A stretch of 64,000 bases of DNA from JBHHUI01 sp965248775 (GCA_965248775.1 OZ252150.1:1302001-1366000); one strand, 5' to 3'. Positions 1 to 10,462 are shown, counted from the stretch's first letter. A program made the numbers and translations. Notes: a model not told the origin generated them from the letters alone.

Positions 1-336
1 TGCGTTACAGGAATCAAGGAGTTGGAAATCGAGGATGGTAAGGCTATTGCAAAGCGGGATGCAGGTGGTGGTTTTGAAGTATTCGAAGTCGCGCTGCCTG
101 CAGTCTTTACCGTTAGAGAGGGTATCAACCTGCCTCGCTTCCGTACCATGCCGGGCCGTCTACGGGCTAAGAAAGTTGAGATTCCAGTGCAAACACCCGA
201 GCAAAAGAGTGGGGACATGGAAAAACTCCGCTTGGTAATTCCGCCTGAACAAGGCAGCACGGTTGAAATCCTGGGTGAAGGTCCAGGCGCAGCGCCGAAG
301 ATTGTCGAAATACTTAAAGAGCTTGAGTTGGTTTAG
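1..336 (+). CDS. etfB: Electron transfer flavoprotein beta subunit, C-terminal part
   Basis: The reading frame is open at the window edge, so only about the last 111 residues are present. They match the C-terminal part of EtfB: the stretch VALPAVFTVREGINLPRFRT (about residues 28-47 of the visible part) is the conserved EtfB segment, followed by MPGRLRAKK. EtfB binds AMP and pairs with EtfA to carry electrons from flavin dehydrogenases to the respiratory chain. The gene is followed after 10 bases by etfA, so the two are surely one operon. Family assignment is firm; the N-terminus lies outside the window. Confidence 0.93.
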   Translation, partial: CVTGIKELEIEDGKAIAKRDAGGGFEVFEVALPAVFTVREGINLPRFRTMPGRLRAKKVEIPVQTPEQKSGDMEKLRLVIPPEQGSTVEILGEGPGAAPKIVEILKELELV

Positions 337-346
337 GAATTAGAAA

Positions 347-1321
347 ATGGTTCTTGGATTTATCGAACATGATCGCGGCGTCGTAAACGAAGCTTCATTT
401 GAGATGCTCACGGTGGGGCGCAAGCTGGCTGCAGAACTGGGCGAACCACTAGCCGCTGTCCTGATCGGTGAGCCGGGTCGAGGTACCAGCACGCAACTAC
501 CTGATTATGGCGTCACGAAAGCCTATCTTGTGCAGCATGAAGGGCTCGACGATTATGCCCCAGATGCGTGGGCACAATCAATCGTTCAACTTATGGAGTC
601 TGAAGCGCCAAGTGCGATTCTTGCTTCCGGTACCGATCGTGGGAACGAAGTCCTGGCGCGGGTGGCCGCCCGTAGCAATCTACCACTGGCGGCAAACTGT
701 ATAGAGCTGCGACCGGGAGAAAAATTTGAGCTTACCCGGATTCGTTGGGGCGGCAGTCTGCTCGAAGAGGCTCGTTTGCACAGTGCCCAAAAGTTAATTA
801 CGATAGCACCCCATATGATCGCCGCGGAGCGAGTTGAATCCGAAATTAAACTTACACTCAGCGAAGTAAGTGTCTCGATTTCTGAGAATGATTTACGCGG
901 GCGCGTCACAGATCGAGTACAACCACAGGAAGGTATCACGCTCACTAATGCTCCGATCGTGATCGGTGGCGGACGAGGCGTTGGCAGTGCTGATGGATTC
1001 GCAGTGCTCGAGAACCTGGCAGAACTCGTCGGTGGTGCAGTGGGTTGTTCCAGGGCCGTTACAAATAACGGCTGGCGCCCGCATTCCATGCAAGTGGGCC
1101 AGACTGGTGCGCGCATCACCCCAGACCTTTACATGGCCTGCGGCATTAGCGGAGCTATTCAGCACTGGGTCGGATGCATGGGCTCAAAAAAGATTCTTGT
1201 TGTCAACACCGATCCTGAAGCGCCGATCATTGCCAAGGCAGATTACGCTGTGATCGGCGATCTGCACGAAGTGCTGCCGGCAATTTGTGAAGAGCTTCGG
1301 AAACTTAATTCGGTAGAGTAA
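347..1321 (+). CDS. etfA: Electron transfer flavoprotein alpha subunit
   Basis: A 324-residue protein, the usual EtfA length. The C-terminal FAD-binding domain is clear: GGGRGVGSADGF near residue 207, then VGCSRAVTNNGW, QVGQTGARITPDLY and CGISGAIQHWVGC. These hold the FAD and form the contact with EtfB. It lies 10 bases after etfB. In this window possible electron donors are the dimethylglycine-dehydrogenase-like gene at 5.8 kb and the acyl-CoA dehydrogenases at 54-58 kb. The downstream amidohydrolase begins 48 bases later and may be co-transcribed. Confidence 0.95.
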   Translation: MVLGFIEHDRGVVNEASFEMLTVGRKLAAELGEPLAAVLIGEPGRGTSTQLPDYGVTKAYLVQHEGLDDYAPDAWAQSIVQLMESEAPSAILASGTDRGNEVLARVAARSNLPLAANCIELRPGEKFELTRIRWGGSLLEEARLHSAQKLITIAPHMIAAERVESEIKLTLSEVSVSISENDLRGRVTDRVQPQEGITLTNAPIVIGGGRGVGSADGFAVLENLAELVGGAVGCSRAVTNNGWRPHSMQVGQTGARITPDLYMACGISGAIQHWVGCMGSKKILVVNTDPEAPIIAKADYAVIGDLHEVLPAICEELRKLNSVE

Positions 1322-1368
1322 TTCGCTAATACTTTCTGGCCGGAGAGTATGAATGGGAGGCGAGAAGA

Positions 1369-2490
1369 ATGATCGACTGTGATGTACACAATGATTGGGA
1401 GAACGTAAACGTCCTCGAGCCGTACCTGGAACCATACTTCCGCGACTATCTTGTGCGCGGTGAAACTCCCGGCCCGGGCATCATGCCAAAATCGACGCGC
1501 CCGTGGTTTCACCAGGAAGGATTCTTGCGCGCGGATGTAACGCCTCCCAGTCTAAATCCCGGCTCCGACTACAAATTGATGCGCGAGAAGATTTTGGATC
1601 GCTATGATTATGCGATCTTGACGGCCGAAGAGGTAATCTGGGTTTCTACTTTGGCAAACCCGTATTATGCAACTGCGCTGGCGCGGGCGCATAAGGATTG
1701 GATGATTGAAACTTGGCTCCCGAAGGACAAGCGCTTCAAAGGTTCAATCGTCGTCGCACCTCAGGATCCACAAGCGGCGGCAGCTGAGATTCGGCGTGTG
1801 GGCGGCCATCCGGACATTGTTCAAGTGCTAGTCACAACCGGCGCGCCACGTCCCTATGGCGAACCTTTCTATCATCCGATCTGGGAGGCCGCCTCAGAAT
1901 TGGGATTGGTGATCGCCGCCCATTTGGGCGGGGAGGTTGGCCAGCATAGCCCGGTCGCCTGCGGTTTGCAAACTTTCTTCTGGGAGGCGCACGCGCTCCT
2001 ATGCCAAATGGGCATGGCCCACGTGGCCAGCTTCATCGCGCACGGCGTATTTGAAAAATGGCCGAATCTAACGTTTTTGATTATTGAGGGCGGGGTGGCA
2101 TGGCTGCCGGGAATTCTTTGGCGTTTGGATAAGGACTACAAGGCGCTCAGGAAAGAGACGCCCTGGCTAAAGCGTCTCCCCAGTGAGTATGCGCGGAATC
2201 ACATTAGGCTCGCCACGCAACCGCTAGAAGAACCAGAGAACCGCCAGCATCTTTGGAACGTACTCGAGGCGATTGATGGGCAGCACACACTTGTGTACGC
2301 CTCGGATTATCCGCATTGGGATTATGATAACCCCGAGCAACTGCAAATCCCACCCGAGTGGCGCGGGAACATCATGGACACGAACGCGCGCAAAATGTAC
2401 GGATTGCCGCCCAAAGAACCGGAATCTACCAGTGGTACAGAACAACTTGCCGTGAGTGGCGCGCCAGTGAATGAATTATCGGCATATTAA
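1369..2490 (+). CDS. Amidohydrolase-2 family metal-dependent hydrolase/decarboxylase
   Basis: 373 residues of the TIM-barrel amidohydrolase-2 family (PF04909 type). It starts MIDCDVHND, where Asp and His of the N-terminal metal motif sit. AAHLGGEVGQ near residue 183 supplies a further metal His. ASDYPHWDYD near residue 307 has the conserved SDYPH motif of this family, which includes isomerases, decarboxylases and lactonases of aromatic or uronate compounds. GAGAAG just before the ATG is a fair ribosome binding site. The substrate cannot be read from the sequence. The gene follows etfBA in the same direction. Confidence 0.8.
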   Translation: MIDCDVHNDWENVNVLEPYLEPYFRDYLVRGETPGPGIMPKSTRPWFHQEGFLRADVTPPSLNPGSDYKLMREKILDRYDYAILTAEEVIWVSTLANPYYATALARAHKDWMIETWLPKDKRFKGSIVVAPQDPQAAAAEIRRVGGHPDIVQVLVTTGAPRPYGEPFYHPIWEAASELGLVIAAHLGGEVGQHSPVACGLQTFFWEAHALLCQMGMAHVASFIAHGVFEKWPNLTFLIIEGGVAWLPGILWRLDKDYKALRKETPWLKRLPSEYARNHIRLATQPLEEPENRQHLWNVLEAIDGQHTLVYASDYPHWDYDNPEQLQIPPEWRGNIMDTNARKMYGLPPKEPESTSGTEQLAVSGAPVNELSAY

Positions 2491-2640
2491 TTCGCCGCTT
2501 CTTTGTCATTTCTTAATTTATCGATCGTTCCTGTTAAATGTTTTGATCGAACAGCTCATCCGAGAAAAAACTTGAATCTCAAACACATTAAAGCTATAAA
2601 TGGACACTCTATTGAATAGTTCGAGAAGAAGAGAATAGGC

Positions 2641-3279
2641 ATGAAACACCGAACGAAAAAATTCACACTACCATTACTAACTTTCGCGATCCTGGTTTCG
2701 TCCGGGCTGGCTTGCGGTCTGCCTTCGTCTACCGGAGATCCGACTGCAGTTCCCACGTAAGCCCCCGCTATTGTAGATACGCAGGTTCCGGCAGCTCCGC
2801 CAACTGATATTCCAGAACCAACTGTAGCGCCTGAAGTAATAACTGGTGAACAGTTAGACTTCACAGCCGAGCCCAATTTTGGAACAATAGACCTGTCAGT
2901 AGGCTTCTCCCCGGATCCGCAACCATTGGCCGAGATAACCAGTGGTGGCTCAGTCGATGTGTCCTATCTGGGGAGTGGTTGTGCCGGATTCGCTTCTTCC
3001 CAGCCAGACATACGCGTCAATTGGGATGGTTTCGGCTTCCTACGAATCTTCTTTGTTTCCGACAGTGGCGAAGATACAACGCTGATCATCAACGGTGCTG
3101 AGAGCAGCTGGAACTGTAACGACGATTCCTTTGAGACGGTGCACCCTTCGGTAGATTATGACGATGCGGGCAGCGGTCAGTATGACATATGGGTGGGCAG
3201 CTATAGCGAAGGTTTTATCACAGGCACCCTCTACTTTACCGAAATATCGAGTAATAATCCGACCACCGTAGGCCCATAG
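2641..3279 (+). pseudogene. Secreted lipoprotein gene interrupted by an in-frame TAA
   Basis: From the ATG at 2641 a lipoprotein signal peptide is read: basic start MKHRTKK, hydrophobic core LPLLTFAILVSSG, then the lipobox LAC. Codon 40 (2758-2760) is TAA. The same frame then continues with a Pro/Thr-rich linker and a roughly 130-residue domain (GGSVDVSYLGSGCAGF..., DIRVNWDGFGFLRIFFVS...) to the stop at 3277. A Gln codon CAA changed to TAA would explain the break, giving a 212-residue protein. The C-terminal domain resembles small extracellular domains of Chloroflexota lipoproteins, but I cannot name it. It may be a recent pseudogene or a sequence error. Confidence 0.65.
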
Positions 3280-3354
3280 CAATCTTTCGGCTATCTGAAG
3301 ACTGTCCTCTCTAGCAGAGGATGAATATTCTGAAACTATTCTGGAATACCCGAA

Positions 3355-3377
3355 CCCCTCCCCGAATTGGGGAGGGG
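3355..3377. repeat. Perfect GC-rich palindrome in a gene-free stretch
   Basis: The 346 bases between the lipoprotein gene and recQ hold no convincing gene. They contain a perfect inverted repeat, CCCCTCCCC / GGGGAGGGG around a GAATT centre. It sits in a longer C/G-biased stretch that ends near 3410. It could act as a terminator-like hairpin without a T tract or be a dispersed palindromic repeat. No second copy is visible in the window. Confidence 0.6.
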
Positions 3378-3625
3378 AGTCGAGCGAAGAGACAGAGGGG
3401 TTGACCGCGTCTGGTGCAAGGCACAATAGCACTTTCTGATTTCACTTTGCTAACTCCGCGGCCAATCTCTTTAACACAACCATAAACGGGAAGTATATAG
3501 AATAAGAGCAAGCGTAATAATGCTCTTTGAAGTTCCTCGCTTCTCTTGTGTGCTCTGCTGTGCCGGAGCTCGACTTGGGTGTTCCAAAGTATCTGTAACC
3601 TGGGTAGTTGCCCGCAAGTTGAATC

Positions 3626-5786
3626 GTGTCCACCAAAGCTGACAACATTCTCCAATCCGTCTTCGGATATGATAATTTCCGGCCGTTGCAGGCGGAAATC
3701 ATTGCGAACGTGTTGCGCATGAACGACACGCTGGTTATCATGCCCACCGGCGGCGGAAAATCGCTTTGCTATCAGATTCCGGCGCTGATCTTCGACGGGC
3801 TGACAGTGGTGGTGTCGCCTCTGATTTCGCTGATGAAGGATCAGGTTGAGCAATTGGTCGAAGTTGGCGTCGCGGCCGCGTTCCTGAACAGTTCGCTGCC
3901 GCCGGACGAATACGCTCACACCATCACACGCATCCGGGGGCGCGAAGTAAAGCTACTTTACCTTGCCCCTGAAACGCTGCTCATGCAGCGCACGCTCAGC
4001 TTGCTCGCGTCAATTTCGATCAATTGTCTGACCATCGATGAAGCGCATTGCATCTCCGAATGGGGGCACGACTTCCGCCCGGAATATCGTCAACTGATCG
4101 AAGTACGGCATCACTTTCCGGACGCGGTGACAATCGCACTCACGGCGACGGCCACGTCGCGCGTGCGGCAGGATATCAAAGCCAGTCTCGGAATCCCTGG
4201 GACGAACGAGTTTGTTGCCAGCTTCGACCGCCCGAACCTCTTTCTGCAAGTTGCGCCGAAAACGAGCCCGGTTGCGCAGACGGTTGCATTTCTGCGCGAG
4301 CGAACCGATCAGTCCGGAATCATCTATTGTTTCTCGCGACGCCAGGTGGATGAATTGACGGCGACGCTCGCGGCGCAAGGCTTCTCGGTACGACCGTACC
4401 ATGCCGGATTGAGCGACCATGACAGGCGGGAGAATCAGGAAGCCTTCATCCGGGACAACATTCAGATCATCGTTGCGACCATTGCGTTCGGCATGGGCAT
4501 CAACAAACCCAATGTGCGTTTTGTCGTGCACTTCGATCTGCCGAAGAACATCGAATCGTATTATCAGCAGATTGGCCGCGCCGGACGCGACGGTCTGCAT
4601 TCAAACTGTCTGCTGCTTTTCAGCTACTCCGACACGCAAAAGATCAAGCATTTCATCAATCAGAAACAGGATGCGCGAGAGCGCCGTATCGCCAGCCGGC
4701 ACTTGAGCGAACTGGTGCGATTTGCCGAGACGGAAGGTTGTCGCCGCATCCCGTTGCTGGCCTATTTCGGCGAGGGCTATCACGAGGAAAAATGCGAGCG
4801 GTGTGACAACTGCCGTACAGGTGAAGTTGAGAAAACAGACATCGCCACCCTTGCGCAGAAATTTCTTTCGTGCGTCACCCGCACCGGGGAGTTATTCGGC
4901 GCGAGCCACATCATCGACGTCCTGCGCGGTTCGCATTCAAAGAAGGTACTCAAGTTCGGACATCAGGATTTGTCCACGTGGGGCGTCGGGCAGGAATTGT
5001 CGAAAAAACAATGGTTCCACCTGTCGCGCCAATTTCTTACAAAAGAGCTGCTGCTTCAGGATGAAAAGTTCGGCAGCCTGAAATTGACGCCGCTCGCCCG
5101 TGCCGTTATGGCCGGTGGAAACTGTTCTCGGCACGCTGGTCGTTGAAGAACCGGTCTCTGTCAATAGAGTCGCGCCCGAACATGATGAGACACTCTTCGG
5201 AGAATTGCGCGTAAAACGCAAAGAACTCGCCGATGCAGCCGACGTGCCAGCGTATGTGATCTTCTCCGATCGCACTTTGATCGGGATGGCGACATACTAT
5301 CCGCAATCCTCCGAAAGTCTGCTGCAAGTGAACGGAGTGGGCGCAGTGAAGCTCGATCGGTACGGGGAAGTTTTCCTGTCACTGATAAGGGGATACTGCG
5401 CGGAGCACAAGATCGAGGAGCGACCACGCCGCCCCCGTACGATATCAGTGGCTGCAAACACGCATGAGAAACGTCGTCATGTCGTCGTCGGTGAAAGCTT
5501 TAACGACGGACGCGCTGTGCAGGAACTGATGGCCGAGTTCGGCGTGAAGCAAGATACGATCATAGACCACCTGTACCGCTACTATCAGGACGGCCACACG
5601 TCGCACGCCGACGGACTGCTCGATCTATCCAAGCTGTCGGAAGAAAGTCACGCAGCTGCACTTGCCGCCTTCGCGCGCCATGGCGTTGAATATCTCAGGC
5701 CAGTCTTTGATGAACTCGGCGGCTTGATCGAATACGATGAATTGAAAATCATTCGGCTGTACTACCTGAGTGAGGAGTTGAAATGA
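3626..5786 (+). pseudogene. recQ: ATP-dependent DNA helicase RecQ, frameshifted
   Basis: RecQ unwinds DNA during recombination and repair. The first part (GTG start at 3626, to about 5115) has Walker A PTGGGKSLCYQ, the DEAH box in TIDEAHCISEWGHDFRPEYR, the helicase-C motif QQIGRAGRDG, the zinc cluster CERCDNC and the RQC domain. The second part, in the +1 frame to 5786, carries the HRDC domain (LFGELRVKRKELA..., LLQVNGVGAVKLDRYG) and a C-terminal helix-rich tail. Removing one G from GGTGGAAACTG near 5113-5116 restores AVMAGETVLGTLVVEEP, so a one-base insertion explains the break. Read as one protein it would be about 719 residues, a normal RecQ length. A consensus error is possible. The stop overlaps the next start (ATGA). 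Confidence 0.85.
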
Positions 5787-8215
5787 TGCGCGATCAGGCT
5801 CAACTTGTCATTATCGGTGCCGGCATCGTCGGCTGCAGTGCTGCCTATCACCTTACAAAACTGGGCTGGAAGGACATTGTTGTCGTCGATCAGGGTCCCC
5901 TTTATGAGACAGGTGGATCCACATCGCATGCGCCCGGTATCGTGTTTGGCACGAATCCTTCAAAAACAATGACGCACATGGCTGAATACACTGTCCGTTT
6001 GCTGGATGGGCAATTGTTCCGTTGCGAACAATGCTGGTATCCAGTCGGGTGCATTGAAGTTTCTACGACAGAGGCACGCCAGCAGGAAATCTGGCGGCGT
6101 TATGGTTATAGCCGTGCATTCGGTGCTGAAGCCTATATGCTCAGCCCACAAGAAATACATGCCAAGGTACCCATAATTGATCCAAGGGTGATCAAAGGGG
6201 GGTTCTTTCGACCAAAAGATGGGGTCGTGAAACCGTGGAAAGCTGCGGGCGCCTTAGCGCTGCAGGCAGAAGCAACGGGCGGTGCTCAATTTTACGGAAA
6301 TACCAAAGTAACGGACATTGAATTGAAAGAGGGGCGGGTGAGTGCGGTTGTCACCTAGAATGGTCGAATTGATTGTGAGCAGATTTTGCTCTGTACAAAT
6401 ATTTGGGGTTCGGTGCTCGCAGATAAAGTAGGGGTTACGTTGCCTTTTCAGGCCTGTGCCCACCACTATGGAGTGACGGAACCATTACCGGAACTGGCAG
6501 GCGAAACCAGTTGGGCGCCAGGTCCACCTGTTCGGCATCAAGATCGCTCGATGTACTTCTGCCAGCGCGAGGATAAGTGGTGGACCGGCTCCTATCGTCA
6601 TAAACCGCATATGGTTAATCCTTATGACATTGGCAAAGACGCCTATCACGAGTTCTTTGAGCATGAATTCGCCGCCACTATCGAAGATGGAAACGAGATG
6701 TTCCCGGCATTACGCGGGAGAAAATATCTAGAAAAAGTAAGCGGGATGTTTGTCTTCTCCGTAGATGGACTCCCGATGATGGGGCCTACGCACGTGCCTG
6801 GTTTTTGGACGGCAGTTGGAATCTGGATTACTCATTGCGGTGGCGCCGGAAAAATGATCGCAGAGTGGATGACGCACGGAAGCTCTGAGTGGGATACCCA
6901 CGAAATGGATGTCGCTCGCTTCCACGCCCACCAGCTCACAGACGACTATTTTACAAAGCGGAGCACGCAGAATTACATCGAAGTCTATGACATCATCCAT
7001 CCAAAACAGCAGATGGAAGACCCACGAAACCTGCGAGTCTCACCTTGGCATATGCGCCAGATTGAGCAACAGGCAGAGTTCTTCGTTGGGTCGGGGTGGG
7101 AAGTGCCGCAGTGGTACCAGGCGAACGTCGATCTCGTAGAAGAGTATGAAATCAAACCTCGCCGTGGTTGGGCTGGTAGTTACTGGTCTCCCATCGAGGG
7201 CGGCGAACATCTGGCCACTCGAGAGCGTGCAGCGCTATTTGATCTGGCCGCGTTCACCAAGATCGAAGTCAGTGGGCGAGGTGCTTTAGGAATCCTACAA
7301 CATCTTGCAGCAAACGAGATGGAGCGCCCGGTCGGCAAGGTTGTCTATACTTCGCTCCTAAATGATCTGGGGGGTATCCGCGCCGATCTGACTGTCACAC
7401 GCGTTGCTGCTGACCGCTTCTGGGTTCTGACGGGCGGTGGCATGGGTCCGCTTGATCTACGTTGGATAAAAGATCACGCCCCAGAGGATGGCTCGGTGCA
7501 GATTACAAATTTCTCGTCGAGTTATACAACACTCGGATTGTGGGGGCCGAATGCACGCGCTGTGTTGGATCAGGTTACCCAATCCGATATCGGCGACGAT
7601 GCATTTCCATATTACACGGCCAAGGCCATCCAGATTGGATCCATTGCAGTCTATGCCTTGCGTGTTTCCTATGTCGGTGAACTGGGTTGGGAACTTTATA
7701 CCCCGACAGAATTTGGGTTTCGTCTGTGGGATACCCTGTGGGAAGCTGGTAAAACTCACGGGATGATAAGCGCCGGCGGAGGCGCCTTTGATGCCCTGCG
7801 TTTGGAGAAGGGCTACCGCTTGTGGGGGAATGAGCTTCACACGGAGTACAACCCTTTGGAAGCAGGGATCGCCTGGGCAACCCGTCCAAATAAGGGCGAC
7901 TTCATCGGCCGCGATGCGCTTTTACAGATTAGAGAGGCAGGCATCTCTCGCAAGCTCTGTTGTCTGACCTTGGATGAGGAAGACGCGGTAGCCCTGGGCA
8001 AAGAAGCCGTCATGGACGGCGATAGCGTCGTAGGATATGTTACCAGCGCAAACACAGGTTATTCCGTTGGTAAATTTATTGTGTATGCTTATCTGCCGAT
8101 TGAGCTAGCCGAACCGGGAACGCAATTGGATGTACTCTATTTCGATCGCCGGCAATCCGCGACGGTTAGACGTGAACCAATGTTCGATGCAAAAATGGAA
8201 AAGCTCAAGCTTTAA
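5783..8215 (+). pseudogene. Dimethylglycine/sarcosine dehydrogenase-like FAD + GcvT protein cut by TAG
   Basis: The N-terminal FAD domain starts with the dinucleotide motif VIIGAGIVGCSAAYHL, followed by GGSTSHAPG, a conserved segment of demethylating dehydrogenases. Codon 192 (6356-6358) is TAG. The same frame then continues without a break through the rest of the oxidase domain and the folate-binding GcvT-type aminomethyltransferase domain (GCTGCLWGPNAR-like region at LGLWGPNARAVLDQ, SYVGELGWELY, FIGRDAL) to 8215. Read through, it is 810 residues, the family length. Such enzymes oxidise N-methyl groups and pass formaldehyde to tetrahydrofolate and electrons to ETF, which fits etfBA and ftcD nearby. 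A sense codon such as GAG or CAG mutated to TAG is the simplest cause. Confidence 0.85.
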
Positions 8216-8330
8216 ACTCGCGCAACTGACTCCTGGAACATCATATATCGCGGTGTTCAGAAAGTATGCGCGTAGACGTGTCTTTCGCACCACTTTTTTC
8301 TATATACCTACATATTAAAAGGAACGACTG

Positions 8331-9863
8331 ATGACACAATTTCTTGTCGAGTGTGTCCCAAATATTTCTGAAGGACGGCGAATGGAGGTCGTCGAGGCAG
8401 TTGTCGCGGCGATTAAAGCCGTGCCGGGCGTCACATTTCTCGATCAAAGCAGCGATGCTGATCACAACCGAACAGTGCTCACTTTTGCCGGCCCACCGAA
8501 GGCCGTTCTCGAAGGGGGCTTCGCTTGCATTGCGAAAGCGGCTGAACTGATCGATATGAACACGCAAGAGGGTGGGCATCCTCGCATGGGCGCCACCGAC
8601 GTCTGTCCCTTCATCCCGATCTCAGGTGTGACTATGGATGAATGCGTAGAGCTGGCCAAAACACTGGGCAAGCGAGTAGCCGAGGAGCTGAACATTCCGG
8701 TGTACCTGTATGGAAAGGCCGCAGCCCGACCCGAGCGATCTAATCTTGCGAAGGTGCGCAAGGGGCAATATGAAGCTATCAAGGCAGAGATCAAAACCAA
8801 TGCGGATCGCACGCCTGATTTTGGACCAGCCGAACTCGGTTCAGCCGGGATTACTGCCATCGGCGCGCGCCCTTTTCTTGTTGCGTATAACGTCTATCTG
8901 ACGACGGATGATGTGGAAATTGCCCAAACCATCGGCAAGGCGGTTCGACATTTGTCGGGCGGGTTGCGCTTTGTAAAAGGAATGGGCTTACTCGTCGACG
9001 GGCGCGCCCAGGTTTCAATGAATCTGACAGATTACACTCGCACCCCGATACATCGGGTGCAGGAGATGATTCGACGTGAGGCGGCGCGCTATGGCGTTGG
9101 CATCCACCATGCTGAACTTGTTGGGCTTGCCCCCCAGGAAGCCTTTATTGATTCGGCACAGTGGTACCTGCAACTGGATCAATTCGAACATGAACAGGTG
9201 TTGGAAATTGCTCTCGCCAATGCGCAGGCAGAGGAAGTCGTCCCTTCTGCGGCAGGATTTCTCGATCAACTCGCGGCTGGACAGGCGACTCCCGGTGGAG
9301 GTTCTGCAGCAGCTTATAGCGGTGCCATGGCCGCCGGACTTGTGGCAATGGTGGCGCGGTTGACAATTGGCAAGAAGAAATATGCCAATGTGGAGGCCCG
9401 CATGAATGAGATAATAGGTTTGGCAGAAACAAGCCGCAGAAACCTAGCAGAAGGTGTCCAGAAAGATGCCGCTGCTTTTGATCGGGTGATGGATGCGTTC
9501 CGGCTGCCCAAGGCGACGGACGAGGAGAAGGCAAACCGTATAGAATCGATAGAACGAGCAACCCATATAGCTGCTGAGGTGCCCCTCCAAACAGCGGATC
9601 AAGCAGCTGCTATTGCAGAGATTGCAGCAGAATTAACGGAGACAGCCAATAGTAATGCGATAACGGATGCAGCAGCCGCGGCCAATCTAGCGCACTCGGC
9701 GGTTCACATCGCAGGGTTGAATGTAAAGATCAATGCAGCAAGCGTTTCAGATACATCTGCTTCCGCAGAGTGGCTTCACCAGCTAGTGGCTCTGAGTGAA
9801 CGCATGCAGGTAGTCGACAACCGGGTCAAGCAAGCATTGCAGGATCGTGCAGAAATTTTTTAG
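8331..9863 (+). CDS. ftcD: Bifunctional glutamate formimidoyltransferase / formiminotetrahydrofolate cyclodeaminase
   Basis: 510 residues, fusing the two activities found in mammalian FTCD. Residues 1 to about 300 are glutamate formiminotransferase (ECVPNISEGRR, DADHNRTVLTFAG, GGHPRMGATDVCPF). From about residue 315 the cyclodeaminase follows (AAGQATPGGGSAAAYSGAMAA, then ITDAAAAANLAHSA). The enzyme moves the formimino group of formiminoglutamate to tetrahydrofolate and deaminates it to methenyl-THF, the last step of histidine breakdown. AAGGAACGACTG precedes the ATG as ribosome binding site. It sits beside a folate-dependent demethylating dehydrogenase, so the locus feeds C1 units into folate. 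Confidence 0.93.
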   Translation: MTQFLVECVPNISEGRRMEVVEAVVAAIKAVPGVTFLDQSSDADHNRTVLTFAGPPKAVLEGGFACIAKAAELIDMNTQEGGHPRMGATDVCPFIPISGVTMDECVELAKTLGKRVAEELNIPVYLYGKAAARPERSNLAKVRKGQYEAIKAEIKTNADRTPDFGPAELGSAGITAIGARPFLVAYNVYLTTDDVEIAQTIGKAVRHLSGGLRFVKGMGLLVDGRAQVSMNLTDYTRTPIHRVQEMIRREAARYGVGIHHAELVGLAPQEAFIDSAQWYLQLDQFEHEQVLEIALANAQAEEVVPSAAGFLDQLAAGQATPGGGSAAAYSGAMAAGLVAMVARLTIGKKKYANVEARMNEIIGLAETSRRNLAEGVQKDAAAFDRVMDAFRLPKATDEEKANRIESIERATHIAAEVPLQTADQAAAIAEIAAELTETANSNAITDAAAAANLAHSAVHIAGLNVKINAASVSDTSASAEWLHQLVALSERMQVVDNRVKQALQDRAEIF

Positions 9864-9940
9864 CGCTTACGCTGACGAGTGATAATGATTCGACGTATGC
9901 TATCTAAATAACCGAATTTCAATTTATCTGGGAGGCTTAA

Positions 9941-10462
9941 ATGACAGCCGTCGAACTAATCAGCGGAGAGATAAATACTGCGCACGAGTGGCTGGAAGGC
10001 ATTATGCAGGATGTCACAATTGAGATTGCACATTGGGTGCCGCCTGGGACAGCACATCCAGTAGGGTCACGTTATGCTCACATGGCGGTTTCGGAAGATA
10101 TCGCGGTGAATGGGACTCTCATAAGCGGTAAGCCTTTATACGTTGAGGCTTGGGCCGAGTGTACCGGCATTCCCAACCCGCAAGACGCCTTTGTGACAAC
10201 ACTGGAATGGGCGCAGAGCGTGAAAGTCGATTTAGCGGATCTCAAAGAATATACCCGGGCAGTTTATGCAAGTACAAGTGAGTTTATGGCCAGCTTGTCA
10301 GATTCAGATCTGGCTCGGGAGGTTGATATGTCGGATCACGGTTTAGGAATGTGGACTGTCGGAAGCTTTCTACTCACATTTGTCCTTGGCCATGTACGCG
10401 ACATCATGGGTGAAATATCCGCCATTAAAGGTGTGCAGGGCGGCCAGGGCTATCCATTCTAA
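9941..10462 (+). CDS. DinB-like four-helix protein
   Basis: 173 residues. The layout matches DinB/YfiT-like proteins: a first helix with Glu and His (INTAHEWLEGIMQDVT), a central RYAHMAVSEDIAVNGTL segment with a His that could bind metal, and a last helix with LGHVRDIMGEISAIKGVQG containing the third His. Such proteins act in thiol-dependent reactions or have unknown roles. GGGAGG lies 9 bases before the ATG. It stands between ftcD and the large regulator gene with no clear shared task. Confidence 0.72.
   Translation: MTAVELISGEINTAHEWLEGIMQDVTIEIAHWVPPGTAHPVGSRYAHMAVSEDIAVNGTLISGKPLYVEAWAECTGIPNPQDAFVTTLEWAQSVKVDLADLKEYTRAVYASTSEFMASLSDSDLAREVDMSDHGLGMWTVGSFLLTFVLGHVRDIMGEISAIKGVQGGQGYPF

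Noticed and set aside
586..1119. A 177-codon minus-strand frame inside etfA
   Set aside because: Shadow of a clear etfA gene, with Ser/Arg/Pro-rich composition and no motif.
6356..6358. TAG in the demethylating dehydrogenase as a pyrrolysine codon
   Set aside because: Pyrrolysine is known from methylamine methyltransferases, not from this flavin family; position 192 is not catalytic and no pyl gene is in the window.
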